Assembly: GCA_947642455.1 (NCBI GenBank)
Contig: CANRSN010000009.1
Location: 1 to 64,000 of the forward strand
From: an uncultured Clostridiaceae bacterium
Lineage (GTDB): Bacteria; Bacillota; Clostridia; TANB77; CAG-508
Reading direction: 5' to 3'
DNA: 64,000 nucleotides
Part shown: positions 27,525 through 36,145 of the stretch, piece after piece
How the letters are laid out: every line of letters begins with the position of its first letter
Numbering within the stretch: position 1 is the first letter of the stretch
Program-made: the position numbers and the translations under genes
Notes under the pieces: model-generated
What the model saw: only the letters and a program-made list of their open reading frames with translations
Told to the model about the DNA's origin: nothing
The model's database searches: none

Positions 27525-28568
27525 ATGAAAAATTACAAATTAGCTGTAGTAGGAGCTACAGGTGTTGTAGGAAGAACAGTTTTGAAAGTATTGGAAGAAA
27601 AAAAATTACCAATTTCAGAATATGTTCTTTTTGCGTCTAGCCGTTCTTGCGGAAAAAAAATAAACTTTATGGGAAAGGAGTACATTGTACAGGAATTAAC
27701 TGAGCATTCTTTTGATGAAGGCTTTGACTTTGCAATCTTTTCTGCTGGTGGAGACACATCAAAAAAATACTCTCCAATAGCAGCTTCTAAAGGATGTATT
27801 GTTGTAGACAATAGTAGTGCTTTTCGTATGGATAAAGATGTTCCATTAATTGTTCCAGAAGTAAACCCAGAAGAAATAAAAAACAATCATGGAATTATTG
27901 CAAACCCAAACTGTTCTACAATTCAGGCTGTTGTAGCTTTAAAACCTTTGGATGACAAATACAAAATTAAAAGAATTGTATATTCAACTTATCAAGCCGT
28001 TTCTGGTGCTGGCTCTAAAGGTATTGAGGATTTAGAAAATGGAATTACACAATTTTCTGCAAGCAAGAATGTTATGTCTTTTGTAGAAGGTAATGTACCT
28101 AATACAGATTACTTAGTTAAATTCCCTTATCCAATTTTTAATAATTGTCTTCCACATATTGATGTATTTCTTGATAATGGCTACACTAAAGAAGAAGAAA
28201 AAATGATTAACGAAACTAGAAAAATTTTAAAAAGACCTGACTTAAAAATAACTGCAACTACTGTAAGAGTACCTGTATTTAATTCACATAGTGAATCAAT
28301 CAATGTAGAATTTGAAAATGATTTTGATTTAGATGATTTAAAAAATACTTTAAAAGAAGGTTGTAACATTATAGTTCAAGATGATATAAATAATACTATA
28401 TATCCTCTTTCTTCTTTTGCCAATGGTCATGATGAAGTTTTTGTTGGAAGAATTAGACGTGACTATAGTGTTGACTATGGGGTTAATCTTTGGGTTGTAG
28501 CAGATAATATTAGAAAAGGTGCTGCAAGTAATGCTGTTCAAATTGTTGAAAAGCTAATTTATTCTTAA
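27525..28568 (+). CDS. asd: Aspartate-semialdehyde dehydrogenase
   Basis: 347 residues. NADP-binding GATGVVG at the N-terminus and the catalytic cysteine in NPNCSTIQ. It reduces aspartyl phosphate to aspartate semialdehyde, the branch point for lysine, DAP, threonine and methionine. The start at 27525 has GGAAGG 9 bases upstream; an ATG at 27507 overlaps that site. First gene of the asd-dapA-HD-dapB cluster, 15 bases ahead of dapA. No lysine riboswitch is visible in the leader. Confidence 0.96.
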   Translation: MKNYKLAVVGATGVVGRTVLKVLEEKKLPISEYVLFASSRSCGKKINFMGKEYIVQELTEHSFDEGFDFAIFSAGGDTSKKYSPIAASKGCIVVDNSSAFRMDKDVPLIVPEVNPEEIKNNHGIIANPNCSTIQAVVALKPLDDKYKIKRIVYSTYQAVSGAGSKGIEDLENGITQFSASKNVMSFVEGNVPNTDYLVKFPYPIFNNCLPHIDVFLDNGYTKEEEKMINETRKILKRPDLKITATTVRVPVFNSHSESINVEFENDFDLDDLKNTLKEGCNIIVQDDINNTIYPLSSFANGHDEVFVGRIRRDYSVDYGVNLWVVADNIRKGAASNAVQIVEKLIYS

Positions 28569-28583
28569 GGAGGTATTTTAATT

Positions 28584-29471
28584 ATGAAAAAGATATTATT
28601 CAAAGGCTGTGGTACAGCTATTGTTACCCCATTTACAGATGACGGAATAAATTTTGAGGAATACAAAAAATTAGTAGAATTTCAAATTGCCGAAGGTACT
28701 GATGCTATAATTGTTTGTGGCACTACTGGTGAAAGTTCTACTATGACTAATGAAGAAAGAAAAAACTTAATAAAATATACTGTTCAAATTGTTGACTCAA
28801 GAGTACCTGTAATTGCAGGAACAGGAGCAAATAATACATTATCTACAATAGAACTTTCAAAATATGCTCAAAGTGTTGGTGTAGATGGTCTTCTTATTGT
28901 AACACCTTATTATAACAAAACTACTCCTGAAGGACTTATTGCTCACTATAGTGCAATTGCAAAAGAAGTTACTATACCTATAATCTTATATAATGTACCT
29001 TCTAGAACAGGTGTAAATATAACTCCTGAAGTATGTCTTGAACTTTCTAAAATTTCTAATATAGTTGCTATTAAAGAAGCATCTGGCAATATTTCGCAAG
29101 TTGCTCAAATTGCCTCTTTATGTAAAGATGATTTAAATATATATTCTGGAAATGATGATCAAATTGTGCCTATATTATCTTTAGGTGGAATTGGAGTAAT
29201 TTCAGTTTTATCAAATATTGAACCTAAATTTACTCATAAAATGGTTTATGACTTTTTAGATGGAAATTTGGAAAGTGCAAAAAAATCTCAATTACAAAGC
29301 CTTGATTTAATAAATACTTTATTTTGTGAAGTAAATCCTATCCCAATAAAAGAGGCTTTAAATATTAAAGGCTACAATTTTGGAACTCCACGACTTCCTC
29401 TTGTAAAATTAAGCACTAAAAATCAAGACAAATTGATTAAATCTATGGAAAACTTCTCAAAATTATGTTAG
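28584..29471 (+). CDS. dapA: 4-hydroxy-tetrahydrodipicolinate synthase
   Basis: 295 residues, TIM-barrel lyase. Motifs are AIVTPFTDDG, VCGTTGESSTM, YNVPSRTG with the active-site tyrosine, and VAIKEASGN with the Schiff-base lysine. It condenses aspartate semialdehyde with pyruvate. Ribosome site AAGGAGG. Its product feeds DapB, two genes downstream, for peptidoglycan DAP and, in a spore former, dipicolinate. Confidence 0.97.
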   Translation: MKKILFKGCGTAIVTPFTDDGINFEEYKKLVEFQIAEGTDAIIVCGTTGESSTMTNEERKNLIKYTVQIVDSRVPVIAGTGANNTLSTIELSKYAQSVGVDGLLIVTPYYNKTTPEGLIAHYSAIAKEVTIPIILYNVPSRTGVNITPEVCLELSKISNIVAIKEASGNISQVAQIASLCKDDLNIYSGNDDQIVPILSLGGIGVISVLSNIEPKFTHKMVYDFLDGNLESAKKSQLQSLDLINTLFCEVNPIPIKEALNIKGYNFGTPRLPLVKLSTKNQDKLIKSMENFSKLC

Positions 29472-29527
29472 AATATATATGTACAGTGCTTTTTACTGTA
29501 TAAAGTATATACAAAGGAGTTTTACAA

Positions 29528-30052
29528 ATGAGTGCATCTTTACAAGCGAAAAGTGAAAAAGAATTAGCATATATCTTAAACAATGCTGAATATTGTTCTA
29601 TTGTTCAAGATATTTTAGAAAATGAAACTGTTCAAGAAATGAAAAAATATAGACAACACTATAACACAAGTACATATGACCATTGTTTGGAAGTTTCTTA
29701 TATAAGTTACAAAATATGTAAAAAATTTAATTTAGATTATAAATCTATGGCTCGTGCAGCAATGCTTCATGACTTATTTTTATACGACTGGCGTAAAAGT
29801 CAAAGAGATGTTGAAATAGAAGGATTACACGCTTTTGTACATCCCAAAATTGCTTTACAAAATGCTTCAAAAATATTTGATTTAAATGACAAGGAAAAGG
29901 ATATTATAGTTAAACATATGTGGCCTTTAACTCTTCCTTTTCCTAAATATAGAGAATCATTTATTATTACTCTAGTTGACAAATATTCTGCTTTGCACGA
30001 GTCTTTTATTCACTATAAAAATTTACTATTAAAAAAGGAGAAATCTTTATGA
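29528..30052 (+). CDS. HD-domain phosphohydrolase-like protein inside the dap operon
   Basis: 174 residues. The metal-binding HD signature is seen as H in YDHCLEVSYISY, then MLHDLFLYD and a later H in HAFVHPKIA, with D in LVDKYSAL. This is the pattern of small HD phosphohydrolases (HDIG-like); the substrate is unknown. Ribosome site AAAGGAG. The stop overlaps the dapB start (ATGA), so the two are translationally coupled. Its presence between dapA and dapB suggests a link to lysine/DAP synthesis, or only operon insertion. Confidence 0.85.
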   Translation: MSASLQAKSEKELAYILNNAEYCSIVQDILENETVQEMKKYRQHYNTSTYDHCLEVSYISYKICKKFNLDYKSMARAAMLHDLFLYDWRKSQRDVEIEGLHAFVHPKIALQNASKIFDLNDKEKDIIVKHMWPLTLPFPKYRESFIITLVDKYSALHESFIHYKNLLLKKEKSL

Positions 30053-30810
30053 TAAATGTATTAATAAATGGTTGCAATGGCAAAATGGGACAAGAAGTTA
30101 TAAAAAGATTAGATAATTACCCTGAATTCTCACTTTTAGGTGGATTTGACAAAGAAAATTCTGGGAAATTTACTTTTCCTGTTTATACTTCATTTGAACA
30201 AATAAAAAATTTACCCAATATAATAATTGATTTTTCTATACCAGATGCAACACTAAATGTTTTAACTTTTGCTAAACAAAATAAAATTCCAATTGTTATT
30301 GCTACAACTGGATTTTCTGCAAAACAAGAAGCTATAATTGAAGAATATGCAAATTATATTCCTATTTTTAAATCTGCCAATATGTCTTTTGATATTAATT
30401 TGATGTGCAAAATTCTTTCTAACATTGCACCTGCTTTAAATAATTGCGATATTGAAATTACTGAAACACATCATAATAAAAAAATAGATGCACCAAGTGG
30501 CACAGCTCTTCTTCTTGCAAATTCTATTAACAACTCTCTTTCAAATAAATACACTTATAATTTTGGTAGATTTTCTAACCAAGAAAAACGCTCTAAAAAT
30601 GAAATTGGCTTTTCTTCAATACGTGGTGGAAATATTGTTGGTGAACATACTGTTCAATTTTTTGGAGATAATGAGACTTTTGAAATTACTCACAAAACAT
30701 ATTCTAGGTCTATTTTTGCAGATGGTGCTATAAAAGCAGCTAAATTTTTAATAACTAAACCTAATGGTTTTTATACTATGAATGACCTAGAACAAAAGAG
30801 GCATGATTAA
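30049..30810 (+). CDS. dapB: 4-hydroxy-tetrahydrodipicolinate reductase
   Basis: 253 residues. Nucleotide-binding NGCNGKMGQEV at the N-terminus and the catalytic ETHHNKKIDAPSGTAL motif. It reduces the DapA product with NAD(P)H. It overlaps the HD gene by 4 bases and ends at the family II terminator repeat. Confidence 0.97.
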   Translation: MINVLINGCNGKMGQEVIKRLDNYPEFSLLGGFDKENSGKFTFPVYTSFEQIKNLPNIIIDFSIPDATLNVLTFAKQNKIPIVIATTGFSAKQEAIIEEYANYIPIFKSANMSFDINLMCKILSNIAPALNNCDIEITETHHNKKIDAPSGTALLLANSINNSLSNKYTYNFGRFSNQEKRSKNEIGFSSIRGGNIVGEHTVQFFGDNETFEITHKTYSRSIFADGAIKAAKFLITKPNGFYTMNDLEQKRHD

Positions 30811-30906
30811 AATATTTAGACCTTTTAGATTACTTTTCATGCCTCGTCTTTGTTCGCCCGCCAAAATTGCTTTAGCAATTTTGTGTGGAACGTTTGGCGA
30901 AGCTTT
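30790..30906. repeat. Family II repeat copy a, terminator-like
   Basis: Begins in the 3' end of dapB. AGGCATGA and TCATGCCT close a long hairpin. A second palindrome, AAAATTGC TTTAGCAATTTT, follows, ending with TTTGGCGAAGCTTT. It is nearly identical over about 117 bp to 35912-36029. Confidence 0.8.
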
Positions 30907-30960
30907 TTATACAATAGGACAAGTCAAAATGACTTTCTTATTGTATAAAAACAATAATTA

Positions 30961-31013
30961 ATATTTATTTTTAGAAGTTTCTTACTGGCTTTGTAGGTAG
31001 CTCTGGGTTACTA
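30961..31013. repeat. Family I repeat fragment
   Basis: ATATTTATTTTTAGAAG, CTTACTGGCTT and GTAGCTCTGGGTTA match one inner end and part of the core in reverse orientation. The rest is missing. It abuts the stop codon of the next gene. Confidence 0.6.
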
Positions 31014-31017
31014 TATT

Positions 31018-31407
31018 TTAAAAAATATTTTTTATTTTTATCTCTGTTTTTTCTTTAATATGATTTAATATAAATTTACACATTTCTAAGTTTGGTACTC
31101 CCTGACTATATTCTTCTACTAATATATTAGCTTTTAATGAAGACAATTCTGTATTTACCTTCTCCAATTCATCATGTTCTATATAATAAGCTAATTTTTC
31201 TTTTTTTTCTTCCCAGTTCTCATATATTTCTTTCATCTTGTTATCAACTAAATCTTTGTCAACTTCATCTATTATTAAATTTTCTTTTAAATATGATAAT
31301 TCTTCATCCATATATGCTATAGATTCATTTGTGAAATTTTGAGTAAATATATCTAAAACTGTAATAACTACAACTACAACAATACATATTATTAATTCTT
31401 TGTGCAT
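31018..31407 (-). CDS. DUF4363-like membrane-anchored protein
   Basis: 129 residues with one N-terminal membrane helix (about 5-23) and a helical extracytoplasmic domain rich in Glu and Lys. Genes of this type (DUF4363) commonly lie beside DUF421 genes, as here, 62 bases downstream of it. Function unknown. The ribosome site AAAGGATGTGATAAA is an extended Shine-Dalgarno. Confidence 0.75.
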   Translation of the reverse strand: MHKELIICIVVVVVITVLDIFTQNFTNESIAYMDEELSYLKENLIIDEVDKDLVDNKMKEIYENWEEKKEKLAYYIEHDELEKVNTELSSLKANILVEEYSQGVPNLEMCKFILNHIKEKTEIKIKNIF

Positions 31408-31469
31408 TTTTTATCACATCCTTTCCTTATGCACAAATTGTACTCTTTTTTACTTCTACATTTCACTAG

Positions 31470-32156
31470 TTACTTATTTTTCTTCTTTATACTTTTTTCT
31501 TGACAGAAAAAGTTACCCTTTCCATCAATTGTTGCAAGAAGTGCTTCTTCTGGCATAATATTAAATTTTTCAACTTGTTTAACAAGCCAATTATAATCTT
31601 TCCCCAATTTGTCTAAATTGTCTTTCATAATTTTTCCATCAACAACTAAGTCATATGAAATCCCTTCATAGTCTGGCATTATTCCAAAATCTTCTGGTAT
31701 AGTATTTCTTTTATTTGGTTTCTGAATAACTGTAATTTGTCCACTTGTTTCTAATATTGCATATTCTACATCACCTATGTTAGAAATATTATTACCTCTT
31801 AACCTTTCTTCTAATTCATTTATTGTAAACCTTTCTTTTTTCATTTTCTGCTCATCTATTCTTCCTCTATAAATTAATATTGAAGGTTTACCACATACTA
31901 ATTCTCTTATTTTTACACTTTTTAAATTTAATAATGATATTGTTAAATGCATTACCAATAATCCTAATATTGGTATTATTCCATTTGATATTGGTATTCC
32001 TGGTTCTGCCATTGGAATTGTTGCTAAATCTGCAATCATTATTGATATTGCAAGTTCAAAAGGTTGAAGTTGCCCTATTTCTCTTTTTCCCATCAACCTC
32101 ATTACAATTAATACAATTATGTATAAAATTATTGTTCTTATAAAACTTAGTAACAT
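31470..32156 (-). CDS. DUF421 (YetF-like) membrane protein
   Basis: 228 residues: three N-terminal membrane helices, then a cytoplasmic alpha/beta domain. MRLMGKREIGQLQPFELAI is the conserved DUF421 signature; GKPSILIYRGRID and FTINELEERLRG follow. In Bacillus, YetF/YrbG-type proteins are membrane proteins of uncertain function, with some linked to spores. The start at 32156 has GGAAGGAA; the longer frame to 32246 has no site. Likely co-transcribed with the DUF4363 gene. Confidence 0.88.
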   Translation of the reverse strand: MLLSFIRTIILYIIVLIVMRLMGKREIGQLQPFELAISIMIADLATIPMAEPGIPISNGIIPILGLLVMHLTISLLNLKSVKIRELVCGKPSILIYRGRIDEQKMKKERFTINELEERLRGNNISNIGDVEYAILETSGQITVIQKPNKRNTIPEDFGIMPDYEGISYDLVVDGKIMKDNLDKLGKDYNWLVKQVEKFNIMPEEALLATIDGKGNFFCQEKSIKKKNK

Positions 32157-32364
32157 ATAAAATTCCTTCCTTTCCAATTTTGATGGTGTAATTTTTATAC
32201 TTTGTTTTTTGAAATGTATTTTAATTGTATTTTTCACAATTTCCAAAAAAAATATTCTATTTTTTAAAATTTTGAATAAATCATTTTTTTTTGCAAATAA
32301 TACAATTATGAACCCAGATAAATTGGCAATATATTTGCAAATTTTTATAAGGAGGTTTTATATC

Positions 32365-32742
32365 ATGTCAGAAAATCAAACTAAATCACAATATAAAAGT
32401 GGTGCTAGTACAGTTTGGCAAATGATAGGAAGATTAGTTACAGCTGCTATAGTTCTTGCAATTACAGCATTTTTTACTCCAGGTTTCCATATAAATAATA
32501 TTTGGACACTAGCTGCTGCTGCAATAGTTCTTACTGTAATAGATTATTTAATAGTGAAATTTACAGGACTTCACGCTAGTCCTTTTGGTAAAGGATTTGT
32601 AGGTTTTGTACTTTCTGCTATTGTATTATATGTAACTCAATATTTTGTAGCTGGTTATACTATATCTTGGATGGCTGCTATAATAGGTGCTTTAATCTAT
32701 GGTGTTGTAGACTATTTCTTACCTGGCGAACAAGGAATGTAA
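32365..32742 (+). CDS. Small four-helix membrane protein (YvlD/YndM-like)
   Basis: 125 residues with a short polar N-terminus and about four membrane helices. TPGFHINNIWTLAAAAIVL and the later ASPFGKGFVGF and DYFLPGE segments resemble the small phage-holin-4_2/YvlD or DUF2512 families; I cannot decide between them. The start at 32365 is fixed by AAGGAGG; an earlier frame start at 32209 has none. A strong terminator follows. Confidence 0.75.
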   Translation: MSENQTKSQYKSGASTVWQMIGRLVTAAIVLAITAFFTPGFHINNIWTLAAAAIVLTVIDYLIVKFTGLHASPFGKGFVGFVLSAIVLYVTQYFVAGYTISWMAAIIGALIYGVVDYFLPGEQGM

Positions 32743-32749
32743 AAAGAAA

Positions 32750-32787
32750 CATGAAAAGTATTTTGACCTTTCAAAATACTTTTCATG
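32750..32787. terminator. Bidirectional terminator between convergent genes
   Basis: CATGAAAAGTATTTTGA and TCAAAATACTTTTCATG pair perfectly over 17 bp with a 4-nt loop. It is related in sequence to the family II repeats (TTTTCATGCCTC). Confidence 0.8.
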
Positions 32788-32835
32788 CCTCTTTTGTTAT
32801 ATACTAGGGAAGTATAACGAATTGTAATTTCTATT

Positions 32836-34104
32836 CTATCTGTTCCAACCTTCTTTATTCACCTGTCTTTGTCTTGCTATTGCTAAACTATCTTGTGGTA
32901 CATCTTCTGTAATTGTTGAACCTGCCGCAACAAAGCTATTATTTCCTAAAGTAACTGGTGCTACTAAATTTGTGTTTGAGCCTATAAAGGACTTATCTCC
33001 AATAATTGTTTTACTTTTATGGAAGCCGTCATAATTACATGTAATAGTTCCACAACCAATATTACAATGCGAACCAATTTCGCAATCTCCCATATATGAT
33101 AAATGTGGTACTTTACTACCTTCTCCTATTATTGCTTTTTTTATTTCTACAAAACTTCCAATCTTAACTTTATTTGCTAATTTACAGCCTTCTCTTATAT
33201 ACGCATTTGGACCAATTTCACAATCTTCTCCAATTGTAACATCTGATTTTATTGTAGTATTTGGATGTATTATTGTATCCATTCCTATTTCTACATCATC
33301 ATAAATATATGTATTATTAATATCTTCTATTGTTACGCCATTTTTCATATGTTCTGTATTTATTCTAATTTGTAATACCTTTGTAAGCATTTCTAATTGA
33401 ATTCTATCATTTATACCCAATATTTCAGTATTATCTTCTACTATTACTGCACCTGTTTTTAATCCTTTATCATTCATTATTTTAATTACATCTGTTAAAT
33501 AATATTCTCCTTGTGCATTATTTGGTTGTATTTGTTTTAAAGCATTTAATAATTCTACTATATCAAAACAATAGATTCCTGCATTTATTTCTTTTATCAT
33601 TTTTTGTGTATCATTTGTGTCCTTTTCTTCTACTATTGCTTTAATATTGCCACCTTCATCTCTTACTATTCTACCATATCCAGTTGGGTTGTCATATATA
33701 GCTGTAAGCAATGTTGCCGCTTCTTTGTTTTCTATACTTTTATTTAGTAATCTATTTAAAGTCTCTGGTCTTAATATTGGAACATCTCCATTTAATACTA
33801 ATACTTTGCCACTTTTTCCTTGTAGATATTCTGTTGCCTGCATTACTGCATGACCTGTTCCTAACATTTGCTCTTGATAAGCATATTTAATGTTTTCTCC
33901 TAACACTTCCATTACTTCTTCTTTTTTATAACCCACTATTGCTACTATATCTTTTATTCCCGCTTTTTGAGCATTTTCTACAGCTCTTTTTACTACTTCC
34001 TTTCCATATATCTTTTGTACTAATTTTGATTTCTTTGATTTCATTCTTGTGCCTTTTCCTGCTGCCATTACTATTGCCATCACATCTTGTTTCAATTTTA
34101 TCAC
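32836..34104 (-). CDS. glmU: Bifunctional UDP-GlcNAc pyrophosphorylase/GlcN-1-P acetyltransferase
   Basis: 422 residues. The N-terminal nucleotidyltransferase shows IVMAAGKGTRMKSKKSK and VLNGDVPIL. The C-terminal left-handed beta-helix hexapeptide domain shows SYMGDCEIGSHCNIGCG and TITCNYDGFHK with catalytic residues. It makes UDP-GlcNAc for peptidoglycan. About 30 residues shorter than Bacillus GlmU, mostly at the C-terminus. It ends at GWNR without a long tail. Monocistronic between two convergent/divergent neighbours. Confidence 0.95.
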   Translation of the reverse strand: MIKLKQDVMAIVMAAGKGTRMKSKKSKLVQKIYGKEVVKRAVENAQKAGIKDIVAIVGYKKEEVMEVLGENIKYAYQEQMLGTGHAVMQATEYLQGKSGKVLVLNGDVPILRPETLNRLLNKSIENKEAATLLTAIYDNPTGYGRIVRDEGGNIKAIVEEKDTNDTQKMIKEINAGIYCFDIVELLNALKQIQPNNAQGEYYLTDVIKIMNDKGLKTGAVIVEDNTEILGINDRIQLEMLTKVLQIRINTEHMKNGVTIEDINNTYIYDDVEIGMDTIIHPNTTIKSDVTIGEDCEIGPNAYIREGCKLANKVKIGSFVEIKKAIIGEGSKVPHLSYMGDCEIGSHCNIGCGTITCNYDGFHKSKTIIGDKSFIGSNTNLVAPVTLGNNSFVAAGSTITEDVPQDSLAIARQRQVNKEGWNR

Positions 34105-34204
34105 CCTTTCTTTATAGTTATATATTATTCAAAATATTTGTATTTTGCTATTCTATATTATCATCCAACATAGTATATCACTCTAACTTTTATGTGTCAA
34201 ACTT

Positions 34205-34264
34205 AAATATTATAGTACTTATACAACTCTGATTTTAATCTGTGAAATGAAACAAATTGTGCTC
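34205..34264. repeat. Family I repeat, half copy
   Basis: AATATTATAGTACTTATA followed by TTTTAATCTGTGAAAT and ACAAATTGTGCTC matches the right half of the copy at 17401-17614. The left half is absent. Confidence 0.6.
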
Positions 34265-34319
34265 ATTTTTGCTGAATTTTATATTCTGATGAGTTATCAA
34301 TATTATTTTTGGAATTCTG

Positions 34320-34349
34320 TCATAAATTAAAAAAATTCTAATATACATT
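34320..34349 (+). promoter_or_regulatory. Candidate SigE promoter for spoIVA
   Basis: TCATAAA (34320-34326) and TATACATT (34342-34349) with a 15-base spacer fit the SigE pattern KMATATT, N14-15, CATACAMT with few mismatches. spoIVA is a mother-cell SigE gene in Bacillus and Clostridia. Confidence 0.5.
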
Positions 34350-34406
34350 AATTAAAGTTTATTCGTACAAACACTATAAACACAATTTAAGGAGGTATAT
34401 ATTTTA

Positions 34407-35888
34407 ATGGAAGATAATTTATTAGTATATCAAGATATAGCAAAACGTACTGATGGCGATATATATGTTGGCGTTGTCGGACCCGTTAGAACTGGTAAAT
34501 CTACTTTTATAAAAAAATTTATGGATTTATTAGTAATTCCCAATATTGATAATGAATATAAAAGAGAACGTGCTTTAGATGAATTACCACAAAGTGCATC
34601 TGGAAGAACGATAATGACAACTGAACCAAAATTTATTCCAAATGAGGCAGTTGAAATTACACTTGGAGATAACATCAAATTAAAAACTCGTATGGTAGAC
34701 TGTGTTGGATATTTAGTAAATAATGCTATTGGTTATTTAGAAGATGACATGCCTAGAATGGTAAAAACACCTTGGAATGAAAACGAAATTCCTTTTGAGC
34801 AAGCAGCTGAAATGGGAACTAAAAAAGTAATTGAAGAGCATTCTACAATTGGTATTTTAATTACTACTGATGGAAGTATTACTGACATTCCTAGAGAAGA
34901 CTATATTGAAGCAGAAACTAGAGTTGTTAATGAGTTAAAGGCTCTTAATAAACCATTTGTAATTGTTCTTAATTCTGCAGATGTTCATTCAGACTATACA
35001 AGAAATCTTGCTAAAAATTTAGAAGAAAAATATTGTGTACCTGTTCTTCCTATGGATTGCTCAACTTTAGATTTTGAAGATATAAATTCTATATTTGGAA
35101 AAATTTTATATCAATTTCCTATTGAAAGAATTAATATTAATTTTCCACGTTGGGTAGATGGTTTAGACTGTGAACACTGGCTAAAAAAAGAATTGTATTC
35201 AGAAATAAAAGATGCTTTTGTTGGAGTTAAACTGTTAAATCAAATTGATAATGGTATTTCTAAAATACAAAAAACTGAATTCATTACCAAGACTGTAGTT
35301 GACGAAATTCTTTTAGGCACTGGAAACGTAAATGTTTCGGTTCAATTAAAAGATGATCTATTTTATAAAGTACTTACTGAAATTTCTAATGTTGAAATCA
35401 ACAATGAAGGAGACCTTTTCTCTACTATAAGTACTTTTGCAAAGACCAAAAAAGAATATGACAAAATTGCTTATGCTTTAGAAGAGGTAAAAGCTAAAGG
35501 ATATGGTATTGTTACTCCTTCAATGGAAGAACTTATATTAGATGAACCAGAAATGGTAAAACAGGGCTCAAGATTTGGTGTTAAATTAAAAGCTAAGGCT
35601 CCATCAATTCATATGATAAAAGCAGATATTGAGACAGAAGTATCTCCAATTGTTGGAAGTGAAAAACAATCTGAAGAATTAGTTAATTACTTACTTTCTG
35701 AATTTGAATCTGACCCTCAAAAAATTTGGGAATCTAATATTTTCGGAAAAAGTCTACATGAACTTGTAAATGAAGGTTTACAAAATAAATTATGTAGAAT
35801 GCCAGAAGATGCTCAAGCTAAACTACAGGAAACTTTGGAACGTATTGTTAATGAAGGTAGTGGTGGACTAATTTGTATTATCTTATAG
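34407..35888 (+). CDS. spoIVA: Stage IV sporulation protein A, spore-coat ATPase
   Basis: 493 residues. The TRAFAC-type N-terminal ATPase has GPVRTGKST (Walker A), SGRTIMTTEPKF (switch/sensor region) and MVDCVGY. The middle and C-terminal domains are typical, and the last residues (ERIVNEGSGGLICIIL) match the conserved membrane/SpoVM-targeting end. SpoIVA polymerises on the forespore surface as the coat base. Ribosome site AAGGAGG. Followed by family II repeats. Confidence 0.98.
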   Translation: MEDNLLVYQDIAKRTDGDIYVGVVGPVRTGKSTFIKKFMDLLVIPNIDNEYKRERALDELPQSASGRTIMTTEPKFIPNEAVEITLGDNIKLKTRMVDCVGYLVNNAIGYLEDDMPRMVKTPWNENEIPFEQAAEMGTKKVIEEHSTIGILITTDGSITDIPREDYIEAETRVVNELKALNKPFVIVLNSADVHSDYTRNLAKNLEEKYCVPVLPMDCSTLDFEDINSIFGKILYQFPIERININFPRWVDGLDCEHWLKKELYSEIKDAFVGVKLLNQIDNGISKIQKTEFITKTVVDEILLGTGNVNVSVQLKDDLFYKVLTEISNVEINNEGDLFSTISTFAKTKKEYDKIAYALEEVKAKGYGIVTPSMEELILDEPEMVKQGSRFGVKLKAKAPSIHMIKADIETEVSPIVGSEKQSEELVNYLLSEFESDPQKIWESNIFGKSLHELVNEGLQNKLCRMPEDAQAKLQETLERIVNEGSGGLICIIL

Positions 35889-35911
35889 GCAAAGCTTTTA
35901 TATACTAGGAA

Positions 35912-36110
35912 AGAACAAAAGAGGCATGATTAAAACATTTAGACCTTTTAGATTACTTTTCATGCCTCGTCTTTGTTCGCCGCCAAAATTGCTTTAGCAA
36001 TTTTGTGTGGAACGTTTGGCGAAGCTTTTATATACTAGGAAAGTATAACAACAGTGGCATGATTAAATATTTTGACCTTTTAAATTACTTTCATGCCACA
36101 CCCATTGTTC
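35912..36110. repeat. Family II repeat copy b plus a shorter second hairpin
   Basis: 35912-36029 repeats the 30790-30906 unit nearly base for base: AGGCATGA stem, TTGCTTTAGCAA palindrome, TTTGGCGAAGCTTT. A diverged hairpin (GTGGCATGATT with TTTCATGCCAC) follows at 36053-36100. They could terminate spoIVA and the convergent sigma gene. Confidence 0.75.
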
Positions 36111-36145
36111 GTTCGAAGGACGAAGCAGTTCTCTACTTGACTTAT

